From: Motacilla alba alba
Lineage: Eukaryota > Chordata > Aves > Passeriformes > Motacillidae
NCBI RefSeq assembly: GCF_015832195.1
Contig: NC_052018.1
Coordinates: forward strand, 27,804,115 to 27,868,114
Length of the DNA stretch: 64,000 bases
Direction of reading: 5' to 3'
Shown here: positions 23,782 to 35,990 of the stretch, piece by piece
Position numbering within the stretch: position 1 is the stretch's first letter
Layout of the letters: each line of letters starts with the position of its first letter
Notes under the pieces: model-generated
What the model was told of the DNA's origin: nothing
Databases searched by the model: none
Seen by the model: only the letters and a program-made list of their open reading frames with translations
Program-made: the position numbers and the translations under genes

Positions 23782-23833
23782 TGTTGTTTGGTTTTGGGTT
23801 TTTTTTTTTTTTGTTTGTTTGGGGTTTCTTTAG

Positions 23834-23901
<68 letters not shown>

Positions 23902-23907
23902 TGTGTG
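23782..23907. repeat. G/T-rich tract, T53 run and (TG)10
   Basis: A G/T-rich lead-in (23782-23835) is followed by 53 consecutive T (23836-23888) and then ten TG units (23888-23907). The TG array merges with the first bases of the LTR at about 23904. Open frames across it are poly-phenylalanine or poly-lysine artefacts. Confidence 0.95.
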
Positions 23908-24500
23908 GAGCTGTATTGGGTCTGGCTGAGAAGGAGTTCATTTTTCCCTCAGCAGCCTTCACAGTTCAGTGCTCTGCATTGATTGCTTGAAAGGCGCTGG
24001 TAACACACCTTTGGTTGGTGTTTTGGGCACTGCTGAGCAGTCCTGGCACAGGATCAGTGTTGTCCAACATTTCACAGCAGTCTGCAGGTGAGCAAGATAT
24101 TGGGATGTGACAAAATTATGACAGCTGACCCAAAGTGGCTTAAGGGTAATTCCATACCATATGATATCAGCTTAGATGTAAAAGCTAAGAGGAGGAGGAA
24201 GAGGGGGCATTCATCATTTACATTTGTCTTCCAAAGCAGTTGCTACCTGTGCCAAAGCCCTGCTTCCCAGGAAGTGACCTGACTTCCCAAGAAGTGCTGA
24301 TGGGAACAGAGAATAAAATCATTGGGTTTTAAATTTGTTTCAAACTTTGCAGGCAACCTTTCACTTTTTCTTTAGTAAATTGCTTTGTCTTAATGTACGA
24401 GCTATTTTCAACCTTATTTTCTCTCTCCTGTCCCGCCAGAAGGGGGAGTGATAGAGAAGCCTGGTGGGTACCTGGCATCCAGCCACGGAAACCCACCACA
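23904..24500 (+). mobile_element. avian ERVL-type LTR, near full length
   Basis: About 597 bp. Recognised family blocks in order: GGAGTTCATTTTTCCCTCAG, CACTGCTGAGCAGTCCTGGC, ACAGCTGACCCAAAGTGGC, TTCCATACCATATGATATCA, CTGCTTCCCAGGAAGTGACC, the polyadenylation signal in GAGAATAAAATC (about 24310), CTCTCTCCTGTCCCGCCAGA, GTGGGTACCTGGCATCCAG and the end CCACCACA at 24500. It is related to the LTRs at 38.1 and 46.1 kb. The 5' edge is blurred by the adjoining TG repeat, so a target-site duplication cannot be read. No internal retroviral genes adjoin it, so it is a solo LTR. Confidence 0.8.
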
Positions 24501-27500
24501 GTAGCCCAATGTGCAAATCCCCCACTCTTTTAAACCATGGTGCTTGGAGACACATGTTATAGTTTTCAGCCTCATTTCCTTGCCTGAGTATGATACAGTT
24601 GCCTTCCTGAAAATAATATTACTCCCTAGTTTTCTGCAATTCTTGAACTTCATTACACAACTGCAGATTTTTTGCAAAGTGAGTCAATGAAAATATTAAG
24701 TTAAAAAGCTGCTTCACAGGGAAAGAATAGTCTCTTTCTTAAGAGAACAAGAATTTGTAAATTATTGTCATCTCTTGGTTTCTGTTAATAATACTTATCC
24801 TTGCTTCTCTAGCAAACTGTAATTTTTGATCCATACTGTATCTGAAGTGCAACTGAGATACATTACACTAGTCATATCTAGTAGTTAGAGAAAGATTTTA
24901 AATTTTCAGACACAAAATACTTAATACACTAAAACTCATATTTTCCTCTGTTCTATTTTCATTAAAGTTTCAATGTGAAGCCATAAGTGACCCATGCATA
25001 TCTCATTTGTTTGAAATGTATTGGTGGAGAAATTATGTGTTCCAAGGTCTTTTAAACATAGAAATGTTGATTTCTTACATATATTTGTTGTCAATACAGA
25101 TGTTTAATAACTCAATGGTTTACCATACTAAAACTAGGATTATCAGCATAAGAAAAAAAATGTAGGTATCAATGATTAAGATCTCAACCTCCAAAGGTTT
25201 TGGAATAATGTTTCCGTAAATATTCTTGTTTGAACTTCTGCCACTGTTCACATTTTTAGTTCTTCAAGACACTTAATACATACCTAATTTCAAGCATGCA
25301 TAAGCCTCACTGAAGTTAAAAAGATTACATCAATTTAAAATTAAGCATTTGTGCTAAACATCTTGCTAGAAGATGCTTACATCTTGATTCCTCTTTTGTT
25401 TGGGTTTATAGAGAGGTCTTGTGAAATCCAGACAAAGTTTCAAACCTATGAGTTCAGTAGTTCTTAAAATGCAGTACACAATTACTGCTTTGATGTTTTG
25501 ACTTCATCTAGCTTGCTCATCTGCTTGGATTTTTTGAGTAATTTCTTGTTGCATTTTCTCTTCCTGGTGTGTGGAGACCTTTAACTGGCTATGTAAAAGA
25601 GAATGCTGCCAACCCATTCCAGTGGAATCTTCACTGCTGGTGAGATAAAAGGAATTTCATGAAATTCATCAAAGGCAAAACCAATGTCTTACAATGAGAC
25701 CAGAGTAAGTCTATACACCAGCATAGGATGGGCTTGCAGAGAGCACACTGCAGGTCAAACGCTTTAGCACATGCCATCATTCTGCTCCAGCATCAATCAA
25801 AGACTTCAATCTAGGCAAATGAAAATTTAATTTTGTGTTTGCCTTGAATGACAATCATCAGCAAATTTCTGTGAGTAACAGTATTATTATATTATGCATT
25901 GCTCCCAACAGGTGGTAGTGTTCAATTAGCAAAATAATAGAACATAGCATATCATATTTTTCTATGGGACATAAAATATTTAAGTAAAATTCACCTTTGG
26001 ATTTTTTCTATTTGCAATATTCAAATATAGAAAGTAGACGGTTTAATTATTTCAATATTATAGAATGTGCTTTATTTATATTTTATTATTTGAATTTACT
26101 GTGAAAATTTTAGGAAAACCGAAAACACCAGAAAGGGAGCTTAAAAAAATCATTCTTCTAAATTGGATACCATTAATTTATTTAGAAAGTAAGCATTCCA
26201 AATTAATAAATGGATGTAGAAATATAGTAAAATTGTAAATTAAATCTTTAACGACTTTGACCCACATGTATTAAGTTTTATCTCATCAAATCAGCATTCT
26301 CACAGGAAAAATATTTTACTGTACAGTAGTATTATTATCTGAAAACACACCAGCTACAGCATTGGAGGTTATATCTAGTGGCTATGGTTTTCCATGTACT
26401 ACCTTCCTTCAAACAAGCTAAGCACAGCTGCCAAGAATGTTGGCTACTTCAGCTTTGCTTCATATCTCTAACCATAAATAACAAATTTAACCCAGCATAT
26501 TCTAACATAAATCCAAAATTAAACATTCAGTATTCCCTATTCATTTCGGATTGTGGCACAGTTACATTTTCTCTCTTTTGGCATTCTGCACAAGCAAGAA
26601 TATAATACCAAATGGTTGAAATATATTCCTTCATTTTCATTCTTTAAATTGCATAGATCAACCTAATGATTTAGCAGTCTTGAAACCATCAGAGAGGCAT
26701 ATATTCTTTTTGGCAGAAGTTTGATGCTTTCACCTGAACACCACAAAGAAATTGATTGTTCTGTACTCCCAGTTTTAAACTTTATTGACTGTTAATGTTA
26801 ACAGCATTGAAATATTGAAATTGATTTGAAAGCTAACAGATTTTAATATTTTTCTGTTTCTAGTATCTTTGTTTGTCCTTTAATATGATAGCTGAAATTC
26901 TACCACTTCCCTCTTTGGTATTGGGTTAGAGTTTGTTTCCCACACTTAGATGTTGATGAAAGTTCTTTACTTATTGAGTTTTCTTTCTTAAACACCTATT
27001 AGATAAATCACTCACTGTGTTATTTATCTTAAAATATCTGCTAGTGCATGGAAGACTTAGTACTGACTTGAATGAATATCCAATCAGCTCCTCTTTCCCT
27101 CCAGTAAAAAAGCAAGCTGAACTGAACTCAGGAGTTCACGCCCTTTGTCTGTTCTGCTGTCTGTTTTGTTTGAACAACTTATACTGTCTTCCTTAGTTAA
27201 TTCTGTAAAATATGGGTAATTGTATAAAGCCTTGCACACATAAGGTGTTTGCTTCATATCTTCCGACATAGTAAGACAGGGAATGAAGAAAAGATTCCTA
27301 ATTTATTATAGACATATTTCTTCATGACAGACTCCACAGCTTCAGTTCTGTAGAAAAGACTATAAGCCATCAACTTCTATTCACACAGAGATTTATATGT
27401 CTGTTTATCTTTGTTTCCAGGGAGTCATTTTCTGAAATTGATACTAAAATTGGAACCTCAAACAATATTTTTCTCCTGGTGGAATCTTTTTTTCCTCTAT

Positions 27501-27785
27501 AAACTTTTTAGAGATTAAAACAATATATATGTTATCTTGAGATAGCCCATAAAAATAAGCTTTTCTCATTTTTAAACAATATGAAGTACTGTACATAGGC
27601 TGTGTAAGCAAAACTTAAAAGGTTCATTGGACTTGTGAGATCAATATATTCTGTTTCTCTGTATCTCCTCTGTAATCGAGGGATTCCATAAAAAGCATCA
27701 TAGTATCCAGATTAACAATCAATTGCACAGGAGTAACTAGCTTCGATGTCTTTCTTCATCTGAAATCTATGACTGAATAATTTCA

Positions 27786-27812
27786 CAAAAAAAAAAAAAA
27801 AAGAAAAAAAAA
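27786..27812. repeat. A-rich run
   Basis: Runs of A interrupted by a single G. Simple sequence. Confidence 0.85.
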
Positions 27813-29454
27813 GAGATAGGAATTAGAATAGAAAAAAATAGTATGACTGCTTCCTTTCTGGACAGAATACAAGCAAAGAATAGAATGTGCTCTATAAAAC
27901 AGGAATAATTAGTGCAAACATTACCACCAACAGATAGAAGAAGTAGGGCAGGAAAAGTTAATTAACATCAAATTTCAAAGAAAGATTTGAGATATTTAAA
28001 GATGTCAGGTAAAGTTATCAAAGTCTTTTTTACTTTTAGATTTTCTAGTGTGAAATGTTATCTGCCTAATAATAGGGATATATCAAATAACTGTCTTGTT
28101 TGGGAGATAATATTAAAAAACCAAAAACAAACTTCTTTTGAATTTTTGTTCACTCATTTGCAGAAGTTGTTTCCCAAGGCAGAACACAACAATAACAGAA
28201 AAAGAAAAGAAACAAAATGAGAAATATTTTTTCAAGTTCTACCCTCCTTTTGTGCTTTGAAAAGCTGCAGTTCATCTACAAGCATTTTTCCATTTATTCA
28301 TTTCATAGTGTGAGGATAGATGTAAAGCGCTCTAGAAAAGATGACTCACTTCTGTGAGTCAAGCCTTAAATAGTGTAGATGTTATGTAACTTGTATGCCC
28401 CTGTTGCATATTCTCACATGTGATGTCATCCCAAGGCATAATAATTTAGCAAGAAGAGATTATATTTATTCCAATTTACTTTTCCAAAATCACTTATGTT
28501 TCATAGGCTATGGTTTAATTAATTATTTAGCAAAGCAATGGAAAAATATTGTATTTATTTGGAGAACATGCATTTAACTAGGAATAGGGTGTGTGGTCTT
28601 TTGCATTTTGGAATGAAAGAAGGTTAACATTGTGGTGCATTTATTTAATTTCTAAAAACAAAGAATCTAGTTTTGATGCACAAGCAGAAGATATTGCGGG
28701 GCTGCAGTTGCCATGTCTCTACCAAATTCTTTTTCCCAAAAAGAAGTTTTTAGCATAAAGTTAATTTCTTCTTCTCTACTGAGTGGTTAATTTTTAAAAG
28801 AAATGCACAAAACATGTTTTCAATTTCTTTCAGACAAGAAAAAAATGATTGAATACCTTGATGTGCTGTTTAATTTGTAAAATAATGCTTATACTTATTT
28901 TCCAAGGAATCATAATCAATTTCTCTATACTCGAGTGTGAAAATGGTGCAATGACAAAAGTGTCTTCCAGGCATTTGAGTTTTGTAATGGGAATATTTAC
29001 TTACCTTCAGTGTGTTTCTGAAAAAACTGCTGTATCTCTAATTATCAGTAAACAATATATGGGAAAATTTGGGGAAATTACCTGCTAAATGTTACTTGTT
29101 CATATGCATCCATTTATACAAAACCTTGTAATAAGGACATTGTTGAGAAGTTGAAGGACCTGCAGGGAGAATCCGAAAAGCAGGGATCTCATATACACAT
29201 ACGTAATTTACTTACTGCACCTGAAAATATAAAAAGGGGAAACTATGCCTCTGATAAAATTGCAAAGCTCTTTGCATGTAATGAACAATCAAAAGAAGAC
29301 AGTTTATAAAGAATAAAATTGCAATAAAGGTTAGATTTGGAGAGAGAAAAAGTATTATGTCAAAAAGAAAAGTGTTATTTCTCAATTGATACTCATTTTA
29401 CTGAGTACAGAGTAAAGTAGTAAAGCATTACTTTTTTATTAATTTCTTCCTTTT

Positions 29455-29560
29455 AGCTTTTTGGTTTTTTGTTTGTTTGTTTGTTTGTTTGTTTTGTTGT
29501 TGTTGGGGTTTTTTGTCTTTTGTTTTTGTTTTGGTTTTTTTGTGGGTTTGTTTGGAGTTT
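29455..29560. repeat. (GTTT)n and T/G-rich tract
   Basis: A nearly perfect (GTTT)n array at 29467-29494 continues as degenerate T/G-rich sequence. A minus-strand frame across it is N/K/T-rich and is an artefact. Confidence 0.9.
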
Positions 29561-32500
29561 TGTTGTGGCCAGTGTTTGAATTCAAAAAGCTAAGAATTCT
29601 TCTGATATTATTAACTGACATTTCATAGATGCAAATTTTGAAAGATTATAAATAAGGAATAATAATTATTATGATGTATTTTATGAAAAAGTAAAAGATA
29701 CATTGTTTCTCTTTTTTTACAAAGTGTGTTTCTTTAATCAAAGCAGCCCATACAGTTGCATGTTTCGATACCATTGTGCATCCTGAGCAAATATCAAGAA
29801 GCATTCCTCTGCCATATGGAACTTTGCCATTTACTCCTTGTTTCAGTGAAAGTGTTTTTATTCACGTTCCAGAACAATAAGACATGCCATTGTAGCAGCC
29901 TTTGTTTCAAAATATTGAAAAGCTTTTCAGCAGACCTAGTAATTCAGTTAGTTTCTGAAGACACTTCAGTAAGCCAAACAGCTACAACACTGTTTAAAAT
30001 AAGAAAACTATTGAGATGTACTAGTTACAATAAGAAGCTCTGTATTTTCTTTTTCTCCTTTACCTGTTTCTTACTTTTGTTGATGATGTTACAGTAAATC
30101 TAAAATTAATGTTCCCTGGGGAGAATATAGTGATTTTATTTTAGGTTTCAAGCACATTTTATAGAATCCTGAGAACTAAAATATACTCTTGAAATATATG
30201 TGCATGAGACCAGAAAAGATCAACCCTTGAACTGTCAGAGCTAATACAAAGCAAGGCTGAACTAACACCATGAGTTTTCCAACAACTTACAGACATATTA
30301 ACACGCTCCCTTGCCTTCTATGATTAGTAAAAATTTTTTTTCTGCATGAAGCTAGTTCAGTGATAAGAACTATTTCAGCAAGTGCAAATCCTCCCTGTAT
30401 TGCAGTTGTTAAATTCTATCTTTACTACTCTATCAGGGAATTAGGCTGCTGAGCATAGGACCAAAGTCAAATCTACTTCATGGTATCACAAAGTACTTCT
30501 ATAGTAGCAATATAGCCACATGAAGCATAGGCTGAATCTTGAGGTTTTAGAAAAAAGAAAATTGATATAAGGTTTTTCTAATACCTTTCAACTTTTTGCC
30601 ATCACAACCAAAAACTAGCGTATGGCTAAAGATATAATATCACAGACAGAAAACTGAATGACACTGAGAAAAAACTCTACAAGTTTATGTGCATACAAAT
30701 CTAAATGTGAAATGTTTTTATATAGTACAAAACAGTATCTTCATATGATATAAGTATAGCTGATTGATAACAGGCAGCTGAAACGCAATGTGGTCCTGCT
30801 GAAATCTATGTCAAAAACATTTAACAAAATTTAGTTCAGTAAAATATTGGTATTTGTTGGCTTTTTTTTGGTAACAAAATTGCCCTGTCATAATACGCAA
30901 AACCCAATACACTCCAATAAATTAGTCTTTTAAACACTGTTTTATATTAACATGCTCTACAAAATAATTTTTTTTATATGATGATGTTGAAAAAATTACC
31001 TTACGAGAAGAAATATAAGCATTTCAAACAAATGTAAAGCCTCAGGAAAGAAAGTCTTGGAATTTCACCCAAGGTTACATTAAAGCTGTGTTCTCTTTTA
31101 TAGGACAGCTAATATGGGATAACTATTAAATTGTCAAAAGTTTCAGATGTGCCATTTTTATCCCTGATGTGCATGGATTGCCATTCAGTGATGTCTTGAT
31201 GCATAATTCAAAATTGCTCCTAATTTAAAGTATTATAAAATAAATCAGTCAATAAGGATGTGATCATTAGTCTGCTTTTTTAACTTCTTGATATTTTTTG
31301 TCTATAACTTCTGCTTAATTTTTCTCAAAGACCTAGCATTGATTAGACAACAAAATTCACTAAGAAGCCTGCTGTTGAACTTATTGGACTTCCAAATTCT
31401 GTGAATGTTGGAAAGAGTTGTGGCATATTTTTTGTTTTTATTTAGAATAATATTTGAAATTTTGAAAAATTATCCTGGCTCAAGAATTTCATGAGTGAAA
31501 ATGCTGGAATTCTGAGGAATTATGCCTACATGTTTAGCTTGTTATATTAGGCTAAACTACCCTTACCTGGAATAAGGGGAAACTTTTGTGACTGGAAGTC
31601 TTTGAGGCATATAATCTAAAACTTCAGAGGAGAATTTAGGATAACGGGATTGTTGAAAGTGGATGCACACGAAAGTGGAAAAATGTTTAGAGAAAGAGAA
31701 CGATGAGGAAAAACATCTATGAAAAGAAGACAAGAAACAAGTTTGGAAGGAAGAGGAAACTGGCTAAAAAACAAAGTTAATAAAAGGCATTTGGAATATG
31801 AACTTTAACAGGACTAGAAAAAAGCTGACAGGATGAATATATCTCAGACAGAATACCCAGTGCATATAGTCAACAGACTGTTAGATGGGACCCCAGAGGA
31901 GAAAACAGTTGAAGGAGAAATGCGTAAGAGTGCATAGCTAACATCTGAGATTCTTTAAAGACTGAAGACTACAAAGTTTAACCCTTTAAAGTAAGTTAGA
32001 GAATCATATTTCCATGAGATGCTAAATGTGAGTGAAAGTCAAAAGTGGAATAAGAATTTCTCTGTCCAAGGAAAAGCACACCATAAACATTTCTGATTAG
32101 ACTGTCACATTTCTTCTTGTAAATATCTTTGAATTCAAAATTGTTCTGTCTACATCTAAAGCCATTCCACACCCTCTTTTACTGATAATATTTACTATCA
32201 TCAGTAAAGTTGAGTTGTGTTGTTCTGTGTGGAAGATCTTAAGTTTTCAACCCTGTTGATGAAACCTACCTGGAACTAAAAAGACAGGGATCCAGAGCTC
32301 AATTTTGTCTCAGTGGAAGCTAAAACTACTCTCAAATGTACTAATTAATTAGTCTAGGATAAAAAATAAGTCAACAGAATCATTCTTACTGCTTACTTAA
32401 TCCACATGACCTGCTCTGTCAGTTGAAAAATAAGATACCCTAGATTGAAACAAGACTTGAATCAAGATTTCAAGTATTCTCATGTAGATAAGGAAACTAT

Positions 32501-33823
32501 ATTAAAAAAAATAGTTCTTATGCCCTGCTTTTTGGGCAAGTTACAGAACCAGTGCTTTATTTGCTATTTATTTAAATAAAACAGTTAATCATCTTAAAAA
32601 AAAATAAGGGATCTGTTTGGAAGAAATTTGTGTCTGCAGAAGTGCTAAGGTAAAAAATGAAGAAATTATCCTTCTATATAGCTGACAAAAATTATTTTGA
32701 AATTGACTTTTTAAAATTCCTGTTCATAGAGTGTTTTTTGTGAATCATATTTTGAAATACATATTTTTCCAAGTAGTTTAGATAGAGAGCATGCAATTAG
32801 GTATTATAACAAACTCTAGTACAAGGACTAGATTCTCAAGACTGTCTTTGAAGTAACATCATGAGATATAATACCCATGTAATTCTGAACCACTGCCAAA
32901 TTTTCCACAGTTTTCTGGTTTTCAGGGTGCTTGGTTTGAGGACTTTTGCCCTAATGTGTTTTTGAAATCTGTACTCAACTATAAATCAATAAAACAAACC
33001 TTAGGTTTGCATGAAAATATCCTAACCCACCCCCCACCCCAGACAAAGAGTTCCTAGATTATGAAAACTGAACACTTTTTAATGCCAAAATTCTACTACG
33101 TTAACATAACTAAATAATGCATTTTTAAAAGGGTTATATCATTTTTCATACTGAAGAAAAGAAGAAAACAAGAATGGTGATTTGGTCACTGAATATGTCT
33201 CCTGCAGTTGTGAACACACAGACATTAAATATTGAACTAGTCATCCCCAGAATCCTACAAGTATATTGTAGCTCACAGACCAGACAGTTCACCAACAGAC
33301 CTACAAACCAGCACAAAAGCTTTCTGAAGAGATCAAAAGCTCAAGCAGTGCTTTAAACCCCTCAAAAAAGAGTGAAATATGCCCAGATGATCCTTGGGAG
33401 AAAAATTCTTCCCACTGCAGATAAAGGCACAAAAATTCTAACAATTCTGCTAGTTTCAAGTGGAAGAAAATTCTTCCTTTCCCAGTCTCTCGTGATCATT
33501 TTAGCAAAGTGCTGAGAATAACATATTGTCTCTTGGGATGGTTAATCTTTGATCTCACAGTCTTAATTTATAAAAAATATGAGCTTTCTTTTCTGTCAGT
33601 CAGGTGCAGCTGTAGTAACTTGTAAGAATAAGATCAACTAGTTTGTAGAAAATAAATATGAATCAGCAAGTACTGCAAACTGAGAAGTGGTGAATATTTT
33701 AATATTGATATTTATGAAGTACAGACTAAATGTCTAAAACTAGGTCATGAAAAAAACAAACAAACTGATTTTAGATCAAACAGTGTTTTATAGTAAGATC
33801 TCATGCTGCATTTTTAATAATGT

Positions 33824-33970
33824 TCCTTCCCTGGAAGTTTTCAAGGCTGGGTTGGATGGGGCCCTGAGCAACCTGGTTTAGTAGAGGGTCCATGGCTGGG
33901 CTGCTTCAGCTAGGTGATCTCTGGGAAGGCCCCTTCCAACCCAAACCATTCTACAATTCTATGATTGATG
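33824..33970 (+). mobile_element. CR1 LINE 3'-end fragment
   Basis: Plus-strand CR1 3' UTR: TTCAAGGCTGGGTTGGATGG, GGTGATCTCTGGGAAGGCCC and CTTCCAACCCAAACCATTCT, ending in the CR1 terminal repeat ATTCTATGATTGATG. It is about 147 bp, strongly 5'-truncated, with an intact 3' end. Another plus-strand CR1 starts about 480 bp downstream. Confidence 0.93.
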
Positions 33971-34446
33971 CACAAACACCAAAAAGGGTTAATACTCAAG
34001 TGCTGATCTTTAAATTTGCCATCATATATTTAATGTTTGTATGATATTTTATTTATACTCCTGGATGAGTTTGACTTTATAAGACAAAAGACTACTGGAT
34101 ATGTCAAGACAGATGCATGTTGGCACAATCTATTCCGTACCTTATGTTACTATTCACTGAAATGTAGAGATCATCATACACTTTATATAAAGATATATGT
34201 GTAATAATATTCAGAACCTTAATAGAATGGAGGTTCTTTTCATAGTCTTCAAAGGAATCCAGTTTCTGTTGTCCATTTCTGGAGGTATAAATGATGAGGT
34301 ATTTTCTACCCAGGGAAAGGATTTTTTTTTTTCTGGTAACTGAACTAGTTAAAATGTTTTAACTACTTGAAAAGATGGATTTTCCTCCATTAGGTAATTC
34401 CCTTGATCTACTGCAAATCCATATATTCTCTGATATGCCAATAAAT
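33971..34446. other. AT-rich spacer, nothing recognised
   Basis: Unique-looking DNA between two plus-strand CR1 copies. Confidence 0.55.
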
Positions 34447-35121
34447 GGCTGGAAAGCAGCCTTCCAGAAAATGACCTAGGAGTCCTGGCAGACACTGACT
34501 TGAACATGAACCAATAATGAGCCCTTGTGGCAAAGAAGACAAATGGTCTCCTGGGATGCATTAGCAGTATTACCAGCAGATTGAGGGAGGTGATTCTTCC
34601 ATTTAGCACTAGTGATGCAACACCTGACAGATTGTGTCCAGTGTTGGGCTCAAGAGAGACATGGACACACACAGGGAACATTCCAGGAAAGGACCATGAA
34701 AATGATGAAAGGTCTGGAGCAGATCTCCTATGACAAAAGTCTAAGGCTGCTCAGCCTAGAGACAAGAAGTCTTGGGGGATCTCTTCAAAATACACCTGAA
34801 ATGAAGGTACAAAGAAGACGTGGCCAGGCTCTTTCCAGTGGTGACCAGTGACAGGAGCAGAGGCAACAGACACACAATGAATTACAGAAAGCTCTATCTG
34901 AACAATAGGAAGCCCTTTTTCAGTGCGAGGGTGACTAAGCACTAACAGAGCTTGTTCAGAGAGGTCCTGGCATCTCCATCCATAGAATTACTCAAAAACT
35001 ATCTGTACAAGATTCTGGATAACTGTCTGTAGATGACCCTGTTTGAGCAGGGAGGTTGAACCAAGCAACATCCAGCAGACACTTTTGACCATTCTGTGGT
35101 TCTAAAATTCAGTGATTCTAT
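34447..35121 (+). mobile_element. CR1 LINE fragment, sense
   Basis: About 675 bp covering the C-terminal end of ORF2 and the 3' UTR. Segments typical of CR1: GCCCTTGTGGCAAAGAAGAC, CTCAGCCTAGAGACAAGAAG, ACAGGAGCAGAGGCAACAGA, and the end GTTCTAAAATTCAGTGATTCT-like at about 35100-35121. Stops and small deletions interrupt ORF2, and no catalytic reverse transcriptase motif is present. It is a dead 5'-truncated copy. Confidence 0.9.
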
Positions 35122-35599
35122 AAATGCAGTTTGCAGAATTTTCAAGATGTTTTTGATTTTTCTGTTTGCTAGTTTTATTAGTGAACATAATAAAATCTGG
35201 TCTTGAAAACTGATTTCAAGGGATTGGAAATAAATTATTACTTCATTGTTAAAAGACTGAATTAAAATCACCAACATTGAGTTGACTGGATACATTATAG
35301 AAAATATGTAATGGATACATTATAGAAAATATCTACAGTTCATCATCTGAATGAGGCATCCAGAGCAGGCTAGTGTTTGGTAAAGGCCAAGCTTGCACCC
35401 TGCTGCCATCTTTTTTTCCCTCCTCAGTGGGGGAAAACAGGATGTGAAAACTCATGTCTCTAAGTAAAGACAGTGAGACCTCTTGTGTTTTACTGCTGTA
35501 AAGAGACTAAACTTTGGGAAGATAATCCAATTTACCGACAATTAAAATAGATTTGGGTAGTGAAAAACAAGGACACCAAAACAACACCTTCCCTACTGG
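35122..35599. other. AT-rich stretch with small tandem duplication
   Basis: No repeat family recognised. A 25-bp-period duplication sits at 35287-35332. Confidence 0.55.
35287..35332. repeat. 25-bp-period tandem duplication
   Basis: Twenty-one bases starting TGGATACATTATAGAAAATA recur exactly 25 bases later, at 35287 and 35312, separated by four bases. Confidence 0.95.
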
Positions 35600-35990
35600 C
35601 TCTTCAGAATTCAGCTTTATTCCTTAGCTCCTGACTCCCCTATTCCCAACTGACCAGCATGGTTAGGGGCATGGATAATACACAGCCATTTCTCCGCCGT
35701 TGCTGCTGTTCTCTCAAATGTTTCACCTGCTCCAATGCTGGTATTCTACACTAGCTGCAGTGCCTTCAAGGAAAAAACTACACTGCAGCGTGGGCTCTCC
35801 CTGGGTTGCAATTATTTTAGAAAATGGAAACCTGATCTAGCATGGGGTTCTCCATGACCTGGGGTGTGGATACCTGCTCTGACATGGAGAGCTTGTCCTT
35901 CTCCTGCCCTGTCCTTGATGTTCCTTCAAATGTTTCTCACTCTTTTCTATCCTCCTTCTGTGGCTCCTCTTCATCAGTTTTACCATTAAA
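35600..35990 (+). mobile_element. possible diverged avian interspersed repeat
   Basis: A GC-richer, C/T-biased block (for example CTCCTGCCCTGTCCTTGATG, GGGTTGCAATTATTTTAG) that recalls an abundant avian LTR-associated repeat. The match is loose and I cannot assign a family or edges. No open frame of note. Confidence 0.35.

Larger units (their letters stand above)
24501..33823. other. long AT-rich repeat-poor stretch
   Basis: More than 9 kb with no recognisable CR1, SINE or LTR and no credible gene. The longest open frame is 113 codons (29756-30097), without a recognised domain. Simple sequence occurs at 27786-27812 (A-rich) and 29455-29560 (T/G-rich). The rest looks like unique DNA and could hold conserved non-coding elements, which cannot be judged from one sequence. 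Confidence 0.55.

Noticed and set aside
23738..23990. Poly-Lys or poly-Phe proteins across the T53 run
   Set aside because: They are translations of a homopolymer in several frames.
29439..29621. N/K/T-rich minus-strand peptide
   Set aside because: It is the translation of the (GTTT)n low-complexity tract.
34349..34681. 110-codon minus-strand frame as a gene
   Set aside because: It is antisense to a recognisable CR1 copy.
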